Below the pieces are notes generated by a model. That model was not told the origin of the DNA. It searched no databases and was given only the letters and a program-made list of their open reading frames with translations. A program made the position numbers and the translations under genes. Shown here one piece after another: positions 1-9,991 of a stretch of DNA of 35,412 bases. How positions within the stretch are numbered: position 1 is the stretch's first letter; every line of letters begins with the position of its first letter. Source of the DNA: Klenkia sp. PcliD-1-E (GTDB lineage: Bacteria; Actinomycetota; Actinomycetes; Mycobacteriales; Geodermatophilaceae); contig NZ_JAMXRZ010000035.1 of NCBI RefSeq assembly GCF_024124375.1, positions 1 to 35,412 of the forward strand, read 5' to 3'.

Positions 1-270
1 CGCAGCACCGAGCGGACCGGCCAGCTCCGCGCGGCCCCGCTCCTTGAACGCGACGACGGCCGGGCGGACCGGCCCCGCGTACGCCCCGGCCGCGACGGTG
101 GGCGGGAAGCCGTCCGGGTGCCGCCGGGGGGCGGCCAGCCGGGGCCGGGTCAGCAGCACCGCGCACCGCGGGCAGAGCAGGTGACCGGGCCGGCCGCACC
201 CGGCGCACACCCGCGGCAGCACGAGGTCCACCAGCGGGTCGAGCAGGTGGTCGAGCAGCGCGCGCAGCAC
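1..270 (-). CDS. comF: ComF-like phosphoribosyltransferase family protein, N-terminal part (runs off the window)
   Basis: Ninety codons are present; the gene continues beyond base 1. The protein has a four-cysteine zinc-ribbon pattern near its N-terminus (CAGC, then CPRC after eight residues) and then the segment AGAYAGPVRPAVVAFKERGR, which is typical of the ComF/amidophosphoribosyltransferase-like family. The catalytic phosphoribosyltransferase domain would lie outside the window. ComF proteins are linked to DNA uptake in transformable bacteria, but the role in actinobacteria is not established. The start is taken as the GTG at 270, the only in-frame ATG/GTG after the lpqB stop at 325; the ribosome-binding site is weak. 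It lies 54 bases behind lpqB in the same direction, the usual actinobacterial order mtrA-mtrB-lpqB-comF. Confidence 0.85.
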   Translation of the reverse strand, partial: MLRALLDHLLDPLVDLVLPRVCAGCGRPGHLLCPRCAVLLTRPRLAAPRRHPDGFPPTVAAGAYAGPVRPAVVAFKERGRAELAGPLGAA

Positions 271-324
271 GGCGCCGATCGTGCCCGCACCCGGACCGTC
301 GCGGGCCCGGCCTGTGGACAGCGG

Positions 325-2037
325 TCAGAGCGGGTAGAACGGGCTCCCGCCGGCCACTGGGCCCTGCCCGCGGACCAGGGTCGACCAGGTGCCCCCGGCC
401 AGCTGCCACAGGGTGCCGCCGGCCACGACCAGCACCGGGCGGGACGGCGCCGCGGCGACCGCGGTGGGCTGGGCCGGCAGCCCCGCGCTGCTGAGCGCGT
501 CCAGGCCCCACCCGTCGACCCCGACGCCGTAGGGCGCGGTGCCGTCCTCGTCCCGGGCGCCGGCCAGCACCACCAGGTCCGACGCGGTCCGCCACCCGAC
601 GTCGACGACCTGGGACAGCTCGGGGGCCACCGCGCGCAGGTCGCGTACCGCCACCTGGTCCTCGTCGCGGACCACCGTGCCCACCAGCAGCTGGCCGCCG
701 TCCGGCCCGTCCACCACGACCGCCGCGCGGACCCCGTCCGGCGAGAGCCGGAACACCCGGGCCGGGCCGAGCCCGGGGAGCGTGGTGGCGCTGACCGTCT
801 GCGGCGAGCCGGTCGTCGGGACCCGGATGACCTCGCTGCCGTCGCGCACCGTCCACACCTCCTCGCGGGTGGCCGCGACCGTGGGCACCGTGAAGCTGCC
901 CCCGCTCAGCACCGGGGCCAGGTCACCGCCGTAGGGCCCGACCAGCAGGGACGTCGTCCCGCCGGCCACCCCGACCGCGACCGTCGTCCCCAGCTCGTTG
1001 GTGCGGGTGTCGGCGGTGACCGCGGCCGACACCAGGCCCAGCTGACCGGTCCCCGCCGGGCCCGGGACGGGCTCGCCGGCGGCCACGGTCCGCAGCGCCC
1101 CGTCGGCGACGTAGTGCCCGACCGAGGCGGCGGGCACCGCGTCGGGGTCGAAGGACGCCCAGTCGTCGACGGTCTGCACGCCGGGGACGCCGGGCAGGTC
1201 GACGGGTTCGCCGTCGACGGTCACCCGCACGGCCCGGACGTCGTCGAGCTGGTCCAGGGACCAGACCAGCTGCGCGCACAGCACGTTGAGGGCGTCGGCG
1301 CCCCCGGTGGGCAGGCCGGTCAGGTCGACCGTGGCCACCTGCTGGTCGACGGACACGTTGCTGCGCAGCTCGACGCCGGCGGCGGGGTTGGTGACGCCGG
1401 CGGCCACCGCGGTGGAGGGGCCGGCCAGCAGCCGGTCGACCAGCGCGGTGGCCTGGGAGTCACCCGACACCAGGAACCGGGGGTCGGGGACCACCCGGGT
1501 GGCGGTCGGGTCGAGGAAGTAGGCGTCGACCTGGTCGTAGGTGCGGGCGAAGTCGGGTTCGAGCTGCACCAGGCCGTCCTCGGGGTTGGCGATGCGCCAC
1601 TCCCCGTCCTCCTCGACCAGGGCGAAGGTGAAGGAGAAGGCCTGCCCGGCGCCCACGGTGAAGGAGCCCTGGGTGTCCACCTTGCCCACCAGGCCGGCGG
1701 TGAGGGTGACGCTGCCGTCCGCCGACGCCACCGGCGCGTAGTCGGCGCTGATCACCGTGACGCCGTCGGTGTCGTCCCAGTCGCCGGCGGCCTCGGCGGT
1801 CAGGTACTGCCGGGCCACCGGGTGGTTGCGGGTGGTGCTGGCCATCGCGTCGACGAAGCCGCGCACGACCTCCTCGGGGCTGGCGCCGGCCACCGGTGGC
1901 AGCGCCTCGATGCCGACGTCCTCGGGCGGTTCGGCGACCTGGGTGATCTGCACCGGCGCCGAGCTGTCGGGGACGGTGCCGCACCCGGCCACCGAGCCCA
2001 GCACCACCAGCGCGGCGACCGCGGCCCCGAGCCTCAC
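325..2037 (-). CDS. lpqB: Lipoprotein LpqB, MtrAB accessory protein
   Basis: A 570-residue lipoprotein, close to the roughly 580 residues usual for LpqB. The N-terminus is a short lipoprotein signal: hydrophobic stretch AAVAALVVLGS, then lipobox VAGC with the lipidated cysteine at residue 19. The remainder matches the LpqB architecture: an N-terminal GerMN-like domain (about residues 50-260) and a C-terminal beta-propeller-like region with repeated strands. In mycobacteria LpqB interacts with the extracellular part of the MtrB kinase and modulates MtrA activation; that function is inferred here. The start GTG at 2037 overlaps the mtrB stop by four bases (GTGA), so translation is probably coupled. 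It is secreted and anchored on the outer face of the membrane. Confidence 0.94.
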   Translation of the reverse strand: MRLGAAVAALVVLGSVAGCGTVPDSSAPVQITQVAEPPEDVGIEALPPVAGASPEEVVRGFVDAMASTTRNHPVARQYLTAEAAGDWDDTDGVTVISADYAPVASADGSVTLTAGLVGKVDTQGSFTVGAGQAFSFTFALVEEDGEWRIANPEDGLVQLEPDFARTYDQVDAYFLDPTATRVVPDPRFLVSGDSQATALVDRLLAGPSTAVAAGVTNPAAGVELRSNVSVDQQVATVDLTGLPTGGADALNVLCAQLVWSLDQLDDVRAVRVTVDGEPVDLPGVPGVQTVDDWASFDPDAVPAASVGHYVADGALRTVAAGEPVPGPAGTGQLGLVSAAVTADTRTNELGTTVAVGVAGGTTSLLVGPYGGDLAPVLSGGSFTVPTVAATREEVWTVRDGSEVIRVPTTGSPQTVSATTLPGLGPARVFRLSPDGVRAAVVVDGPDGGQLLVGTVVRDEDQVAVRDLRAVAPELSQVVDVGWRTASDLVVLAGARDEDGTAPYGVGVDGWGLDALSSAGLPAQPTAVAAAPSRPVLVVAGGTLWQLAGGTWSTLVRGQGPVAGGSPFYPL

Positions 2038-3635
2038 CGCGGGCTCCTGACCCGGCGGACGACGACCGGGCGCAGCGGCAGCGGCGACCCGGTCAGCTCG
2101 GCGCCGACGGTCAGCGGCAGGGTGAGCCGGAACTGCGCGCCCTGGCCCGGCTGGCCCCACACCTGCAGCCAGCCACCGTGCAGCCGGGCGTCCTCCAGGC
2201 TGATCGACAGGCCCAGCCCCGATCCGCCGACGGTGCGCACGCGGGCCGGGTCGGCCCGCCAGAACCGGTCGAACACGTGCTGGGCCTCCTCGGAGTCCAG
2301 GCCGATGCCGTGGTCGCGGACGGTGACCGCGGCCGCCGTCCGGTTGGCGGCCAGGGTGAGCTCGACCGGGTGGCCGGCGCCGTGCTCGATCGCGTTGCCG
2401 ACCAGGTTCCGCAGCACCCGCTGCACCCGCCGCGCGTCGACGTCGGCGATGACCGGCCGGTCGGGGGTGCGCACCTGCAGCTCGCAGCCGTGCCGGTCGG
2501 CCAGGCTGGTGAGGTCCCCGGCGACCCGGCGCAGCAGCGGGCCCAGGTCGGTCGGCTCGGCCTCCAGCAGCGCAGCCCCCGCGTCGTAGCGGCTGATCTC
2601 CAGCAGGTCCGACAGCAGGGCCTCGAAGCGGTTGACCTCGGCGTAGAGCAGCTCGGCCGACCGGGCCAGGGCCGGGTCGAAGTCCCCGCGGGACTCGTGC
2701 AGCACCTCGGCGGCCATCTGCACGGTGGTCAGCGGGGTGCGCAGCTCGTGGGAGACGTCGGAGGTGAACCGCTGCTGCAGCTGCGACAACGCCTCGAGCT
2801 GGGTGATCTGCTTCTGCAGGCTGTCGGCCATCGCGTTGAAGCTCGTGGCCAGCCGGGCCAGGTCGTCGGTGCCGCTGACCGTCAGCCGCTCCTCCAGCCG
2901 GCCCTCGGCCAGCCGCTGCGCACCCTGGGCGGCCCGGCGCACCGGGCCCACGACCAACCGGGTGACCAGCACGCCGATGCCGACCACGAACAGGGTCAGC
3001 GCGATGCCGCTGATGGCCACGGTGCTGCGCACCAGCGACAGGGTCTGCTGCTCCTGGTCCAGCGGGAAGGCGTAGTAGAGGTCGACCTGCTCCCCGCCGG
3101 GGCCGTCGATGGGCACCGGCGCCCCGATCAGCAGGGTCGGCACGTCGCGCACGGCTCCCTCGGGCACGGTGGCGTACTGCCAGACCTGGGTGCCGGAGTC
3201 CACGGCGGCCACCAGCTCCGGCGGCAGGTTCCGGTACAGGGTGAGCTGGCTGCCGGCCGAGCGGGCCTGGTCGCCGGTGCGGTACACCAGCACGGTGTCG
3301 AAGTTGCCGGCCTCGCCGTTGCGGCTCTGCAGCTCCCGGACGGTGCGGGCCAGTGTGGTGCGCACGCTGGCCGCGTCCCCGGTGGCGATGCCCGAGACCT
3401 GGGACTGGGCGTAGGCCACGCCGGACTGCGCCTGGTCGATCGCGGCCTCGCGCTTGACGTCGAGCAGCTGGTTCTTGATCTGGTTGAACAGCACGACGCT
3501 GACCACCACGACGACGACGCCGGCCACCAGCATGGTGATCGCGCCGATGCGCAGCTGCAGGGAGGACCGCCAGGCCCGCCAGCCGGCCGCCGTCCACCGG
3601 CGGAGGGTGGCGGTGACCGCCGCGCGGCGGTTCAC
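2034..3635 (-). CDS. mtrB: Sensor histidine kinase MtrB
   Basis: A 533-residue membrane histidine kinase. Residues about 30-50 form the first membrane segment, 51-200 an extracytoplasmic sensor domain, 204-230 the second membrane segment, and a HAMP linker follows. The HisKA box SDVSHELRTPLT places the phospho-accepting histidine near residue 296. The HATPase domain shows an N-box (NLVGNAIEHG), a G1 box (DHGIGLD) and a G2 box (GGSGLGLSIS). MtrB phosphorylates MtrA and controls cell-wall hydrolysis, division and osmotic responses in actinobacteria. The start is GTG 3635, seven bases after the mtrA stop. The stop overlaps the lpqB start. Confidence 0.96.
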   Translation of the reverse strand: MNRRAAVTATLRRWTAAGWRAWRSSLQLRIGAITMLVAGVVVVVVSVVLFNQIKNQLLDVKREAAIDQAQSGVAYAQSQVSGIATGDAASVRTTLARTVRELQSRNGEAGNFDTVLVYRTGDQARSAGSQLTLYRNLPPELVAAVDSGTQVWQYATVPEGAVRDVPTLLIGAPVPIDGPGGEQVDLYYAFPLDQEQQTLSLVRSTVAISGIALTLFVVGIGVLVTRLVVGPVRRAAQGAQRLAEGRLEERLTVSGTDDLARLATSFNAMADSLQKQITQLEALSQLQQRFTSDVSHELRTPLTTVQMAAEVLHESRGDFDPALARSAELLYAEVNRFEALLSDLLEISRYDAGAALLEAEPTDLGPLLRRVAGDLTSLADRHGCELQVRTPDRPVIADVDARRVQRVLRNLVGNAIEHGAGHPVELTLAANRTAAAVTVRDHGIGLDSEEAQHVFDRFWRADPARVRTVGGSGLGLSISLEDARLHGGWLQVWGQPGQGAQFRLTLPLTVGAELTGSPLPLRPVVVRRVRSPR

Positions 3636-3642
3636 CGCCGGG

Positions 3643-4347
<705 letters not shown>

Positions 4348-4354
4348 GCTGCAC

Positions 4355-4360
4355 AGTGTG
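4355..4360 (-). promoter_or_regulatory. Possible -10 element of mtrA (CACACT)
   Basis: On the minus strand CACACT is followed by seven bases and then the mtrA GTG start. The same hexamer lies six bases from the GTG at 13597. The spacing fits a leaderless transcript. It lies just past the hairpin that would end ahcY transcription. No convincing -35 was found, so this is a weak call. Confidence 0.35.
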
Positions 4361-4361
4361 C

Positions 4362-4412
4362 CCGCTCGACGGCCCCCGGCATGCGGAGCATCCCGGGGGC
4401 CTCGTCGAGCGG
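4362..4412 (-). terminator. Strong hairpin between ahcY and mtrA
   Basis: Bases 4362-4379 pair with 4393-4412: an 18-base-pair GC-rich stem with a two-base bulge and a 13-base loop. Two smaller hairpins lie between it and the ahcY stop, GAGGC(N3)GCCTC at 4452-4464 (overlapping the stop) and GGGACG(N4)CGTCCC at 4436-4451. No T-run follows, as is common for actinobacterial terminators. It probably separates ahcY transcription from the mtrA operon. Confidence 0.65.
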
Positions 4413-4462
4413 AACAGATGTCAGCCCCGCTCAGCGGGACGTCGCCGTCCCGAGGCGAAGCC

Positions 4463-5950
<1,488 letters not shown>

Positions 5951-6020
5951 GTCGCTCCAGAGATTGTCCCGGCCGCGCCCGGTGGCTGCGGCTGCGTCGG
6001 ATCTGTTCGTGAGCGAGCAT

Positions 6021-6034
6021 GCCGAGGCTTCGGC
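6021..6034. other. Small perfect hairpin in the ahcY upstream region
   Basis: GCCGA, a four-base loop and TCGGC, 71-84 bases upstream of the ahcY ATG. It lies in the 135-base stretch (5951-6085) between the vapC remnant and ahcY. No gene or clear -10/-35 pair was recognised there. The hairpin could be part of a leader RNA, but I could not fit the region to the SAH riboswitch consensus as I remember it. Confidence 0.35.
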
Positions 6035-6085
6035 GGGGCTCGTGCCGTCGTCCACGATAGCCGCCCGACGGCGACGTCGCCCCGG

Positions 6086-6175
6086 TCAGCGGATGAGGTG
6101 GACGTCATCCCTCATGTCGGCGACCTCCCGATCACGTCCTCCGGGTCATCGCCCCGGGTAGTCCAACACCGTCAC
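6086..6175 (-). pseudogene. Remnant of a VapC-type PIN-domain toxin gene, internally deleted
   Basis: Thirty codons in one frame. It begins with GTG overlapping the antitoxin stop (GTGA), as intact toxin genes of this type do. The first codons read VTVLD, the first strand and first acidic residue of PIN domains. The sequence then diverges (YPGR) and hits an in-frame TGA at 6146-6148. Continuing in the same frame it reads DREVADMRDDVHLIR and a stop; endings such as ADR...V.LIR are typical of VapC C-termini. I infer loss of roughly 100 central codons, leaving both ends in register. No toxin activity is possible. Confidence 0.62.
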
Positions 6176-6414
6176 CCGTGCTGGGCCTCGGCGCGCCGCT
6201 CGGCCAGCAGCTCGTCGACCAGCGAGCGCTCGGCGTGCAGACCGGCCAGGCTGCCTCGCAGCGTCTGTGCCGGGGCAGCCGGCTTCTGCACGACGAGCCG
6301 CCCTTCCTCGACGGTGATGTGCAGCTCGTCGCCGGGGCGGAGGTCGAGCGCGTCGCGCAGTTCGACGGGGATGACCAGGCAACCCTGTTGACCCATCACG
6401 GCCGTGGTGCCCAT
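6172..6414 (-). CDS. AbrB/MazE-family antitoxin-like DNA-binding protein, orphaned
   Basis: An 80-residue protein with a SpoVT/AbrB swapped-hairpin domain (GCLVIPVELRDALDLRPGDE, then LHITVEEGRLVV) at residues 11-45. A C-terminal toxin-binding-type tail includes SLVDELLAERRAEAQ. In intact systems such proteins neutralise a VapC RNase and repress their own operon. Here the toxin gene directly behind is reduced to a 90-base stump, so the protein is an orphan that may survive as a regulator or be decaying. The start is ATG 6414, 40 bases after manA on the same strand; ATG 6396 is an alternative. There is no clear ribosome-binding site. Confidence 0.82.
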   Translation of the reverse strand: MGTTAVMGQQGCLVIPVELRDALDLRPGDELHITVEEGRLVVQKPAAPAQTLRGSLAGLHAERSLVDELLAERRAEAQHG

Positions 6415-6454
6415 GGGGGCATGGTGCACTGCAGGCCGGTGGCGTGCCACGGAC

Positions 6455-7627
6455 TCAGAGCAGCGCGGTCGTCGCCCGGAACAGCACCGCGGGCCCGCTG
6501 GCGTGCACCGTCTGCCCAGCCGCCACGAACGCCGCACCGCCGGGAGCCAGGGTGATCTGCTCCCCGCCCGCCTCGAGCACGGCGGTCTGCTCGACGCACA
6601 GCAGGATCTGCGGGCCGGGGGTGGTCAGCTCGCCGGGTGCGGTGTCGACCGCCACGCGGGTCAGGTCGAAGTCGTCGATCGGGACGGGGTAGCGCAGCCC
6701 GCCCGGGCCCAGGACCGGCCGCAGGACGGGCACCTTGCCGTCGGTGAAGTCCAGGACCTCGACCAGCGCGGCCAGGTCGATGTGCTTGGGGGTCAGCCCG
6801 CCGCGCAGCACGTTGTCGGAGTTGGCCATCAGCTCGACGCCGCTGCCGGCCAGGTAGGCGTGCAGGTTGCCCGCGGGCAGGAAGACCGCCTCCCCCGGCT
6901 CCAGGGTGAGGTGGTTGCACATCAGCGAGATGACGACGCCGGGGTCGCCGGGGTACTTCTCGGCCAGCCGGGCGGCCCAGCGGTAGGTGTTGACGAACTC
7001 GGGGTCGTTGGCGGCCACCGACGCCGCCGCGCGCTCCGCGACGGCCGCGACCAGCGACTCCCGGCGCCGGCCCGACAGCGCCAGCAGCTGGGGGACGGCG
7101 ACCTTCAGGCCGCCCCGGGCGAGTGCGGCGATGGTGGGCTTGAGCTCGGGCAGCTGGAGCTTGGCCAGGCAGTGCAGGGACTCCTCCACCGGCCGGAACC
7201 CGCACAGCGCCTCGACCGGGGTGAGCGCGCACAGGATCTCGGGCTTGTGGTTGGCGTCCTTGTAGGTGCGCGTCGGGTCGTCCCGCGGGACCCCGGCCTC
7301 CTCCTCGGCGGCGAAGCCGGCCTCGGCCTGCGCCTTGGTGGGGTGCGCCTGCAGCGAGAGCGGGGAACCCGCGGCGAGCACCTTCATGAGGAAGGGCAGC
7401 CGGTCGCCGAAGCGTCGGCGCACCGGCTCACCGAGCAGGCCGGCCGGGTCGTCGGCGATCGCGGCGTCCAGACCACGGCCGTCGGGCAGCAGGCTCGGCT
7501 CGTCGGGGTGGGCCCCCATCCAGAGCTCGGCCCAGGGCCGGCCGTCGGCCTCCAGCCCCATCAGCTCGGGGATGATCGACTCGTGACCCCAGTCGTAGTG
7601 CCGGACGCTGCTCTGTATCTGCCACAT
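6455..7627 (-). CDS. manA: Mannose-6-phosphate isomerase, type I
   Basis: A 390-residue zinc-dependent isomerase that interconverts fructose-6-phosphate and mannose-6-phosphate, the entry into GDP-mannose synthesis. Expected zinc ligands are visible: Gln93 and His95 in LSLQAHPTKAQ, Glu130 in NHKPE, and a later histidine in PAGNLHAYL. The N-terminus (YDWGHESIIPEL, then PWAELWMGAHP) is typical for the family. Start ATG 7627 lies 11 bases past the stop of the transporter gene, so it is probably the last biosynthetic gene of the manB operon. Its product is used by manB (9988-11364) and manC (22335-23426). Confidence 0.95.
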   Translation of the reverse strand: MWQIQSSVRHYDWGHESIIPELMGLEADGRPWAELWMGAHPDEPSLLPDGRGLDAAIADDPAGLLGEPVRRRFGDRLPFLMKVLAAGSPLSLQAHPTKAQAEAGFAAEEEAGVPRDDPTRTYKDANHKPEILCALTPVEALCGFRPVEESLHCLAKLQLPELKPTIAALARGGLKVAVPQLLALSGRRRESLVAAVAERAAASVAANDPEFVNTYRWAARLAEKYPGDPGVVISLMCNHLTLEPGEAVFLPAGNLHAYLAGSGVELMANSDNVLRGGLTPKHIDLAALVEVLDFTDGKVPVLRPVLGPGGLRYPVPIDDFDLTRVAVDTAPGELTTPGPQILLCVEQTAVLEAGGEQITLAPGGAAFVAAGQTVHASGPAVLFRATTALL

Positions 7628-7638
7628 CGTCCGGCAGG

Positions 7639-8637
7639 CTACCGGGGAGTCGCCCCCGCATCGGGGACGGCGGTCCCGGCCCGGCGGATGTCGGGCTCGA
7701 GGTAGATCAGGGTCGCGATCGGGACGGCGTCACGGATGCGGGACTCCGCCTCGTCGATGGCCCGGGCGACCGCCTCGGCGGTGTCGTCGTGCCGGACGGC
7801 GATCTTGGCAGCCACGAGCAGCTCCTCGGGCGACAGGTGCTGGGTGCGCAGGTGGATGACCGACTCCACGTGCTCGCCGCCGGCCAGGGCCTGCTCGATC
7901 CGACGCTGCACGTCGGGGGTCGCGGCCTCGCCCAGCAGCAGGCTCTTGGTCTCCACCGCGAGCACCGACGCGACGGCGACGAGCAGCAGGCCGATGGCCA
8001 CGGTGCCCAGCCCGTCCCACAGGCCGTCCCCGGTGGCCGCGGTCAACCCGACGCCGACCAGGGCCAGCACGAGACCCGACAACGCCGCGGTGTCCTCGAG
8101 CAGCACCACGGGGAGCTCGGGCGCGCGGGCCCGGCGGATGAAGGCCCAGTAGCTCTCCCCCGGCCGCTTGACGGCGTCGGTCTCCTTCTTGGCCGTCCGC
8201 AGCGAGAAGGACTCCAGCACGATCGCCACGCCCAGCACGCCGAACGCCCACACCGGGCTGGTGAGCTCCTCGGGGGCAAGGATCTTGTGCACGCCCTCGT
8301 AGACGGCGAAGCAGCCACCGACGCTGAACAGCACCACCGCGACCAGGAAGCCGTAGACATAGCGGTCCCGGCCGAAGCCGAAGGGGTGCTCGGCGTCGGC
8401 GGCCCGCCGGGACGTGCGGCCCCCGATCAGCAGCAGCACCTGGTTGCCGGAGTCGGCGACCGAGTGGATGGCCTCGGCGAGCATGGAGGAGGCCCCGGTC
8501 ACCAGGAAGGCGACGAACTTGGCCACGGCGATGCCGAGGTTGGCCAGCAGCGCCGCCACCACGGCCTTCGCCCCGCCCCCGTGGCCGCCTCCCTGCTCCT
8601 GCGGTGCGTCGGCGGCCGGCGTGGCTGGTTGCGTCAC
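7639..8637 (-). CDS. Cation diffusion facilitator family metal transporter
   Basis: A 332-residue membrane protein with about six membrane segments. The N-terminal tail is glycine/histidine-rich (GGGHGGG). The first helices carry AEAIHSVADSGNQ, containing the HxxxD metal-site pattern of the family, followed by the loop HPFGFGRDRY. The C-terminal 80-90 residues form the cytoplasmic ferredoxin-like domain. Members export Zn, Fe, Mn or Co in exchange for protons; the metal cannot be told here. The start GTG 8637 overlaps the SIS gene stop by four bases, and manA follows 11 bases on. Mannose-6-phosphate isomerase needs zinc, but a functional link is only a guess. Confidence 0.92.
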   Translation of the reverse strand: MTQPATPAADAPQEQGGGHGGGAKAVVAALLANLGIAVAKFVAFLVTGASSMLAEAIHSVADSGNQVLLLIGGRTSRRAADAEHPFGFGRDRYVYGFLVAVVLFSVGGCFAVYEGVHKILAPEELTSPVWAFGVLGVAIVLESFSLRTAKKETDAVKRPGESYWAFIRRARAPELPVVLLEDTAALSGLVLALVGVGLTAATGDGLWDGLGTVAIGLLLVAVASVLAVETKSLLLGEAATPDVQRRIEQALAGGEHVESVIHLRTQHLSPEELLVAAKIAVRHDDTAEAVARAIDEAESRIRDAVPIATLIYLEPDIRRAGTAVPDAGATPR

Positions 8638-9791
8638 GGGAGGAGTCTGCCCCCGCCTGCCCGTGACCGCTCGGCGTCGAGGGCCAGCGCCAGGTACACC
8701 GCGGCGAGGTCACCGGCCAGCAACTGGCGGGCCACGGTGACCAGCCGCCCGGCGCCCTCGGGGGCACCCTGGTCGGCCAGTCCGGTGACGGGCACCGTGC
8801 GCTCGGTGGCGGTGCGCAGCACCTGCTGCAAGGCCTCCGACGCCGACCGGGGGTCGCGCTCGCCGCGGCCGTCATCGGGCGCGTGGCTGTCCCGCACAGT
8901 GATCAGCCGCAGCCGCCGCGCCTCGTCCTCGGCGCGGTCGCGGAAGAAGTCCTCCGCGGCGTCGGGGGCCAGCGGGCCGCCGAGCACGGCCTCGGCGGCG
9001 ACCCGCTGGTCGGGCAGCCGGAAGGTGGGGGCGGGCAGCCCGGCGAGCGTGGCCAGCTGGTCGGCCACCCGGCCGGCGGCGGCCGAGGCGAGCGGGCCCT
9101 CGGCGACCAGCACCGGCAGCGCGTCGAGCAGCTCCAGCGCAAGGGTCTTGGCCTGGTTGGCATAGGTGGGGGTGACCGGCCCGCCGTCGGCGGCGACCGC
9201 GTCCAGGGCGTCGGCCACGGCTGCGGTGTCGGCCAGGTCGGGGGCCAGCAGCCCCAGGTCGCCGGCCAGCAGCAGCATCGGGGTGAGCAGCGACCACAAC
9301 GTGGTGTGCTGCACGCGGCTGGGCGGCAACGGCACGTAGGGCGCCCGACCCCCGGCGCAGGTGGCGTGCAGCGGGGCGCCCTCGGCGCCGATGCCGACCA
9401 CGGCCACGCCGCGCCGGGCCGCTTCGTGCGCCGGGGTGACTGCGTAGGCGCCGGCACCGGTGCGGGTGGCGACCACCGCGACGTCGGAGGCGCCCATCCA
9501 GACCGGCAGCTGGGGGCCCGGGACGACGTCGACGGTCACCGGGCTGGCCGGGCCCAGCAGCGCCCGGAGCACGGCGGCAGCGACCGCGCCCTCGCGACGG
9601 GCGACCACGACGAGGCCGCGGGGACGGCCCGCCGCCGTCACCCGCTCCAGCCCGGCCTCCCGGGTCAGGCTGGCGGTCTCCCGCACCTGCGCCCCGGCGC
9701 CGGCCATGGCGGGCAGCAGCCCCCGGGGGTCCCGGGCGCGCAGCAGCTCGGGGTCGTCGAGGACCTCCTCGGCCAGCTCCGGCGAGGTCAT
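8634..9791 (-). CDS. SIS-domain protein, TobH / phosphoglucose-phosphomannose isomerase-like
   Basis: A 385-residue protein in the position of M. tuberculosis Rv3256c (TobH), between manB and manA. It resembles bifunctional phosphoglucose/phosphomannose isomerases: an N-terminal sugar-isomerase fold (TAAGRPRGLVVVARREGAV near residues 55-75), GIGAEG in the middle, and a C-terminal half with YANQAKTLALEL and NQ-rich helices. Orthologues in actinobacteria are mostly uncharacterised, so catalytic activity is not claimed. The start ATG 9791 overlaps the Trm112 gene stop (ATGA), and the stop overlaps the transporter start (GTGA), so all are probably co-translated. Confidence 0.82.
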   Translation of the reverse strand: MTSPELAEEVLDDPELLRARDPRGLLPAMAGAGAQVRETASLTREAGLERVTAAGRPRGLVVVARREGAVAAAVLRALLGPASPVTVDVVPGPQLPVWMGASDVAVVATRTGAGAYAVTPAHEAARRGVAVVGIGAEGAPLHATCAGGRAPYVPLPPSRVQHTTLWSLLTPMLLLAGDLGLLAPDLADTAAVADALDAVAADGGPVTPTYANQAKTLALELLDALPVLVAEGPLASAAAGRVADQLATLAGLPAPTFRLPDQRVAAEAVLGGPLAPDAAEDFFRDRAEDEARRLRLITVRDSHAPDDGRGERDPRSASEALQQVLRTATERTVPVTGLADQGAPEGAGRLVTVARQLLAGDLAAVYLALALDAERSRAGGGRLLP

Positions 9792-9991
9792 GCCGACCGG
9801 TGCCGCGCCTCGTCCAGCAGCAGCACCGGGATGCCGTCGCGGACCGGGAAGGCCCGGTCGCAGGTCGTGCACAACAGCTCGCCGGCCGCGGCGTCGACGG
9901 TGAGCGGGCTGTGGTGGGTGTCGGGGCAGGCGAGGATCGGCAGCAGCGCCGGGTCGATGCCCAGGGTCGCCGACCGGGGGTCGGCGCTCAC
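9788..9991 (-). CDS. Trm112-family zinc-ribbon protein
   Basis: A 67-residue protein. It matches the short Trm112/UPF0434 family: LLPILACPDTHHSPL, then LLCTTCDRAFPVRDGIPVLL. The cysteines Cx(n)CxxC form a partial zinc ribbon (one CP and one CTTC). Trm112 proteins activate methyltransferases in eukaryotes and archaea; bacterial ones are less well understood. Start GTG 9991 overlaps the manB stop (GTGA), and its own stop overlaps the SIS gene start. Confidence 0.9.
   Translation of the reverse strand: MSADPRSATLGIDPALLPILACPDTHHSPLTVDAAAGELLCTTCDRAFPVRDGIPVLLLDEARHRSA

Noticed and set aside
118-2589. Long plus-strand open frame of 823 codons opposite lpqB and mtrB
   Set aside because: Its product is low-complexity Gly/Arg/His-rich sequence with no domain, and it lies antisense to lpqB and mtrB, which have clear motifs. 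High GC makes such open antisense frames common here; the same holds for other long shadows, for example 4262-6391, 26695-29139 and 31967-34123.
5951-6055. In-frame N-terminal extension of ahcY to 6055
   Set aside because: The added 35 residues look non-conserved, and ATG 5950 gives exactly the family length of 495.
5951-6085. SAH or SAM riboswitch upstream of ahcY
   Set aside because: There is a small hairpin and a GCTCACGAAC segment, but I could not lay out the conserved core and pseudoknot of the SAH riboswitch or any SAM class. A covariance-model search would decide.
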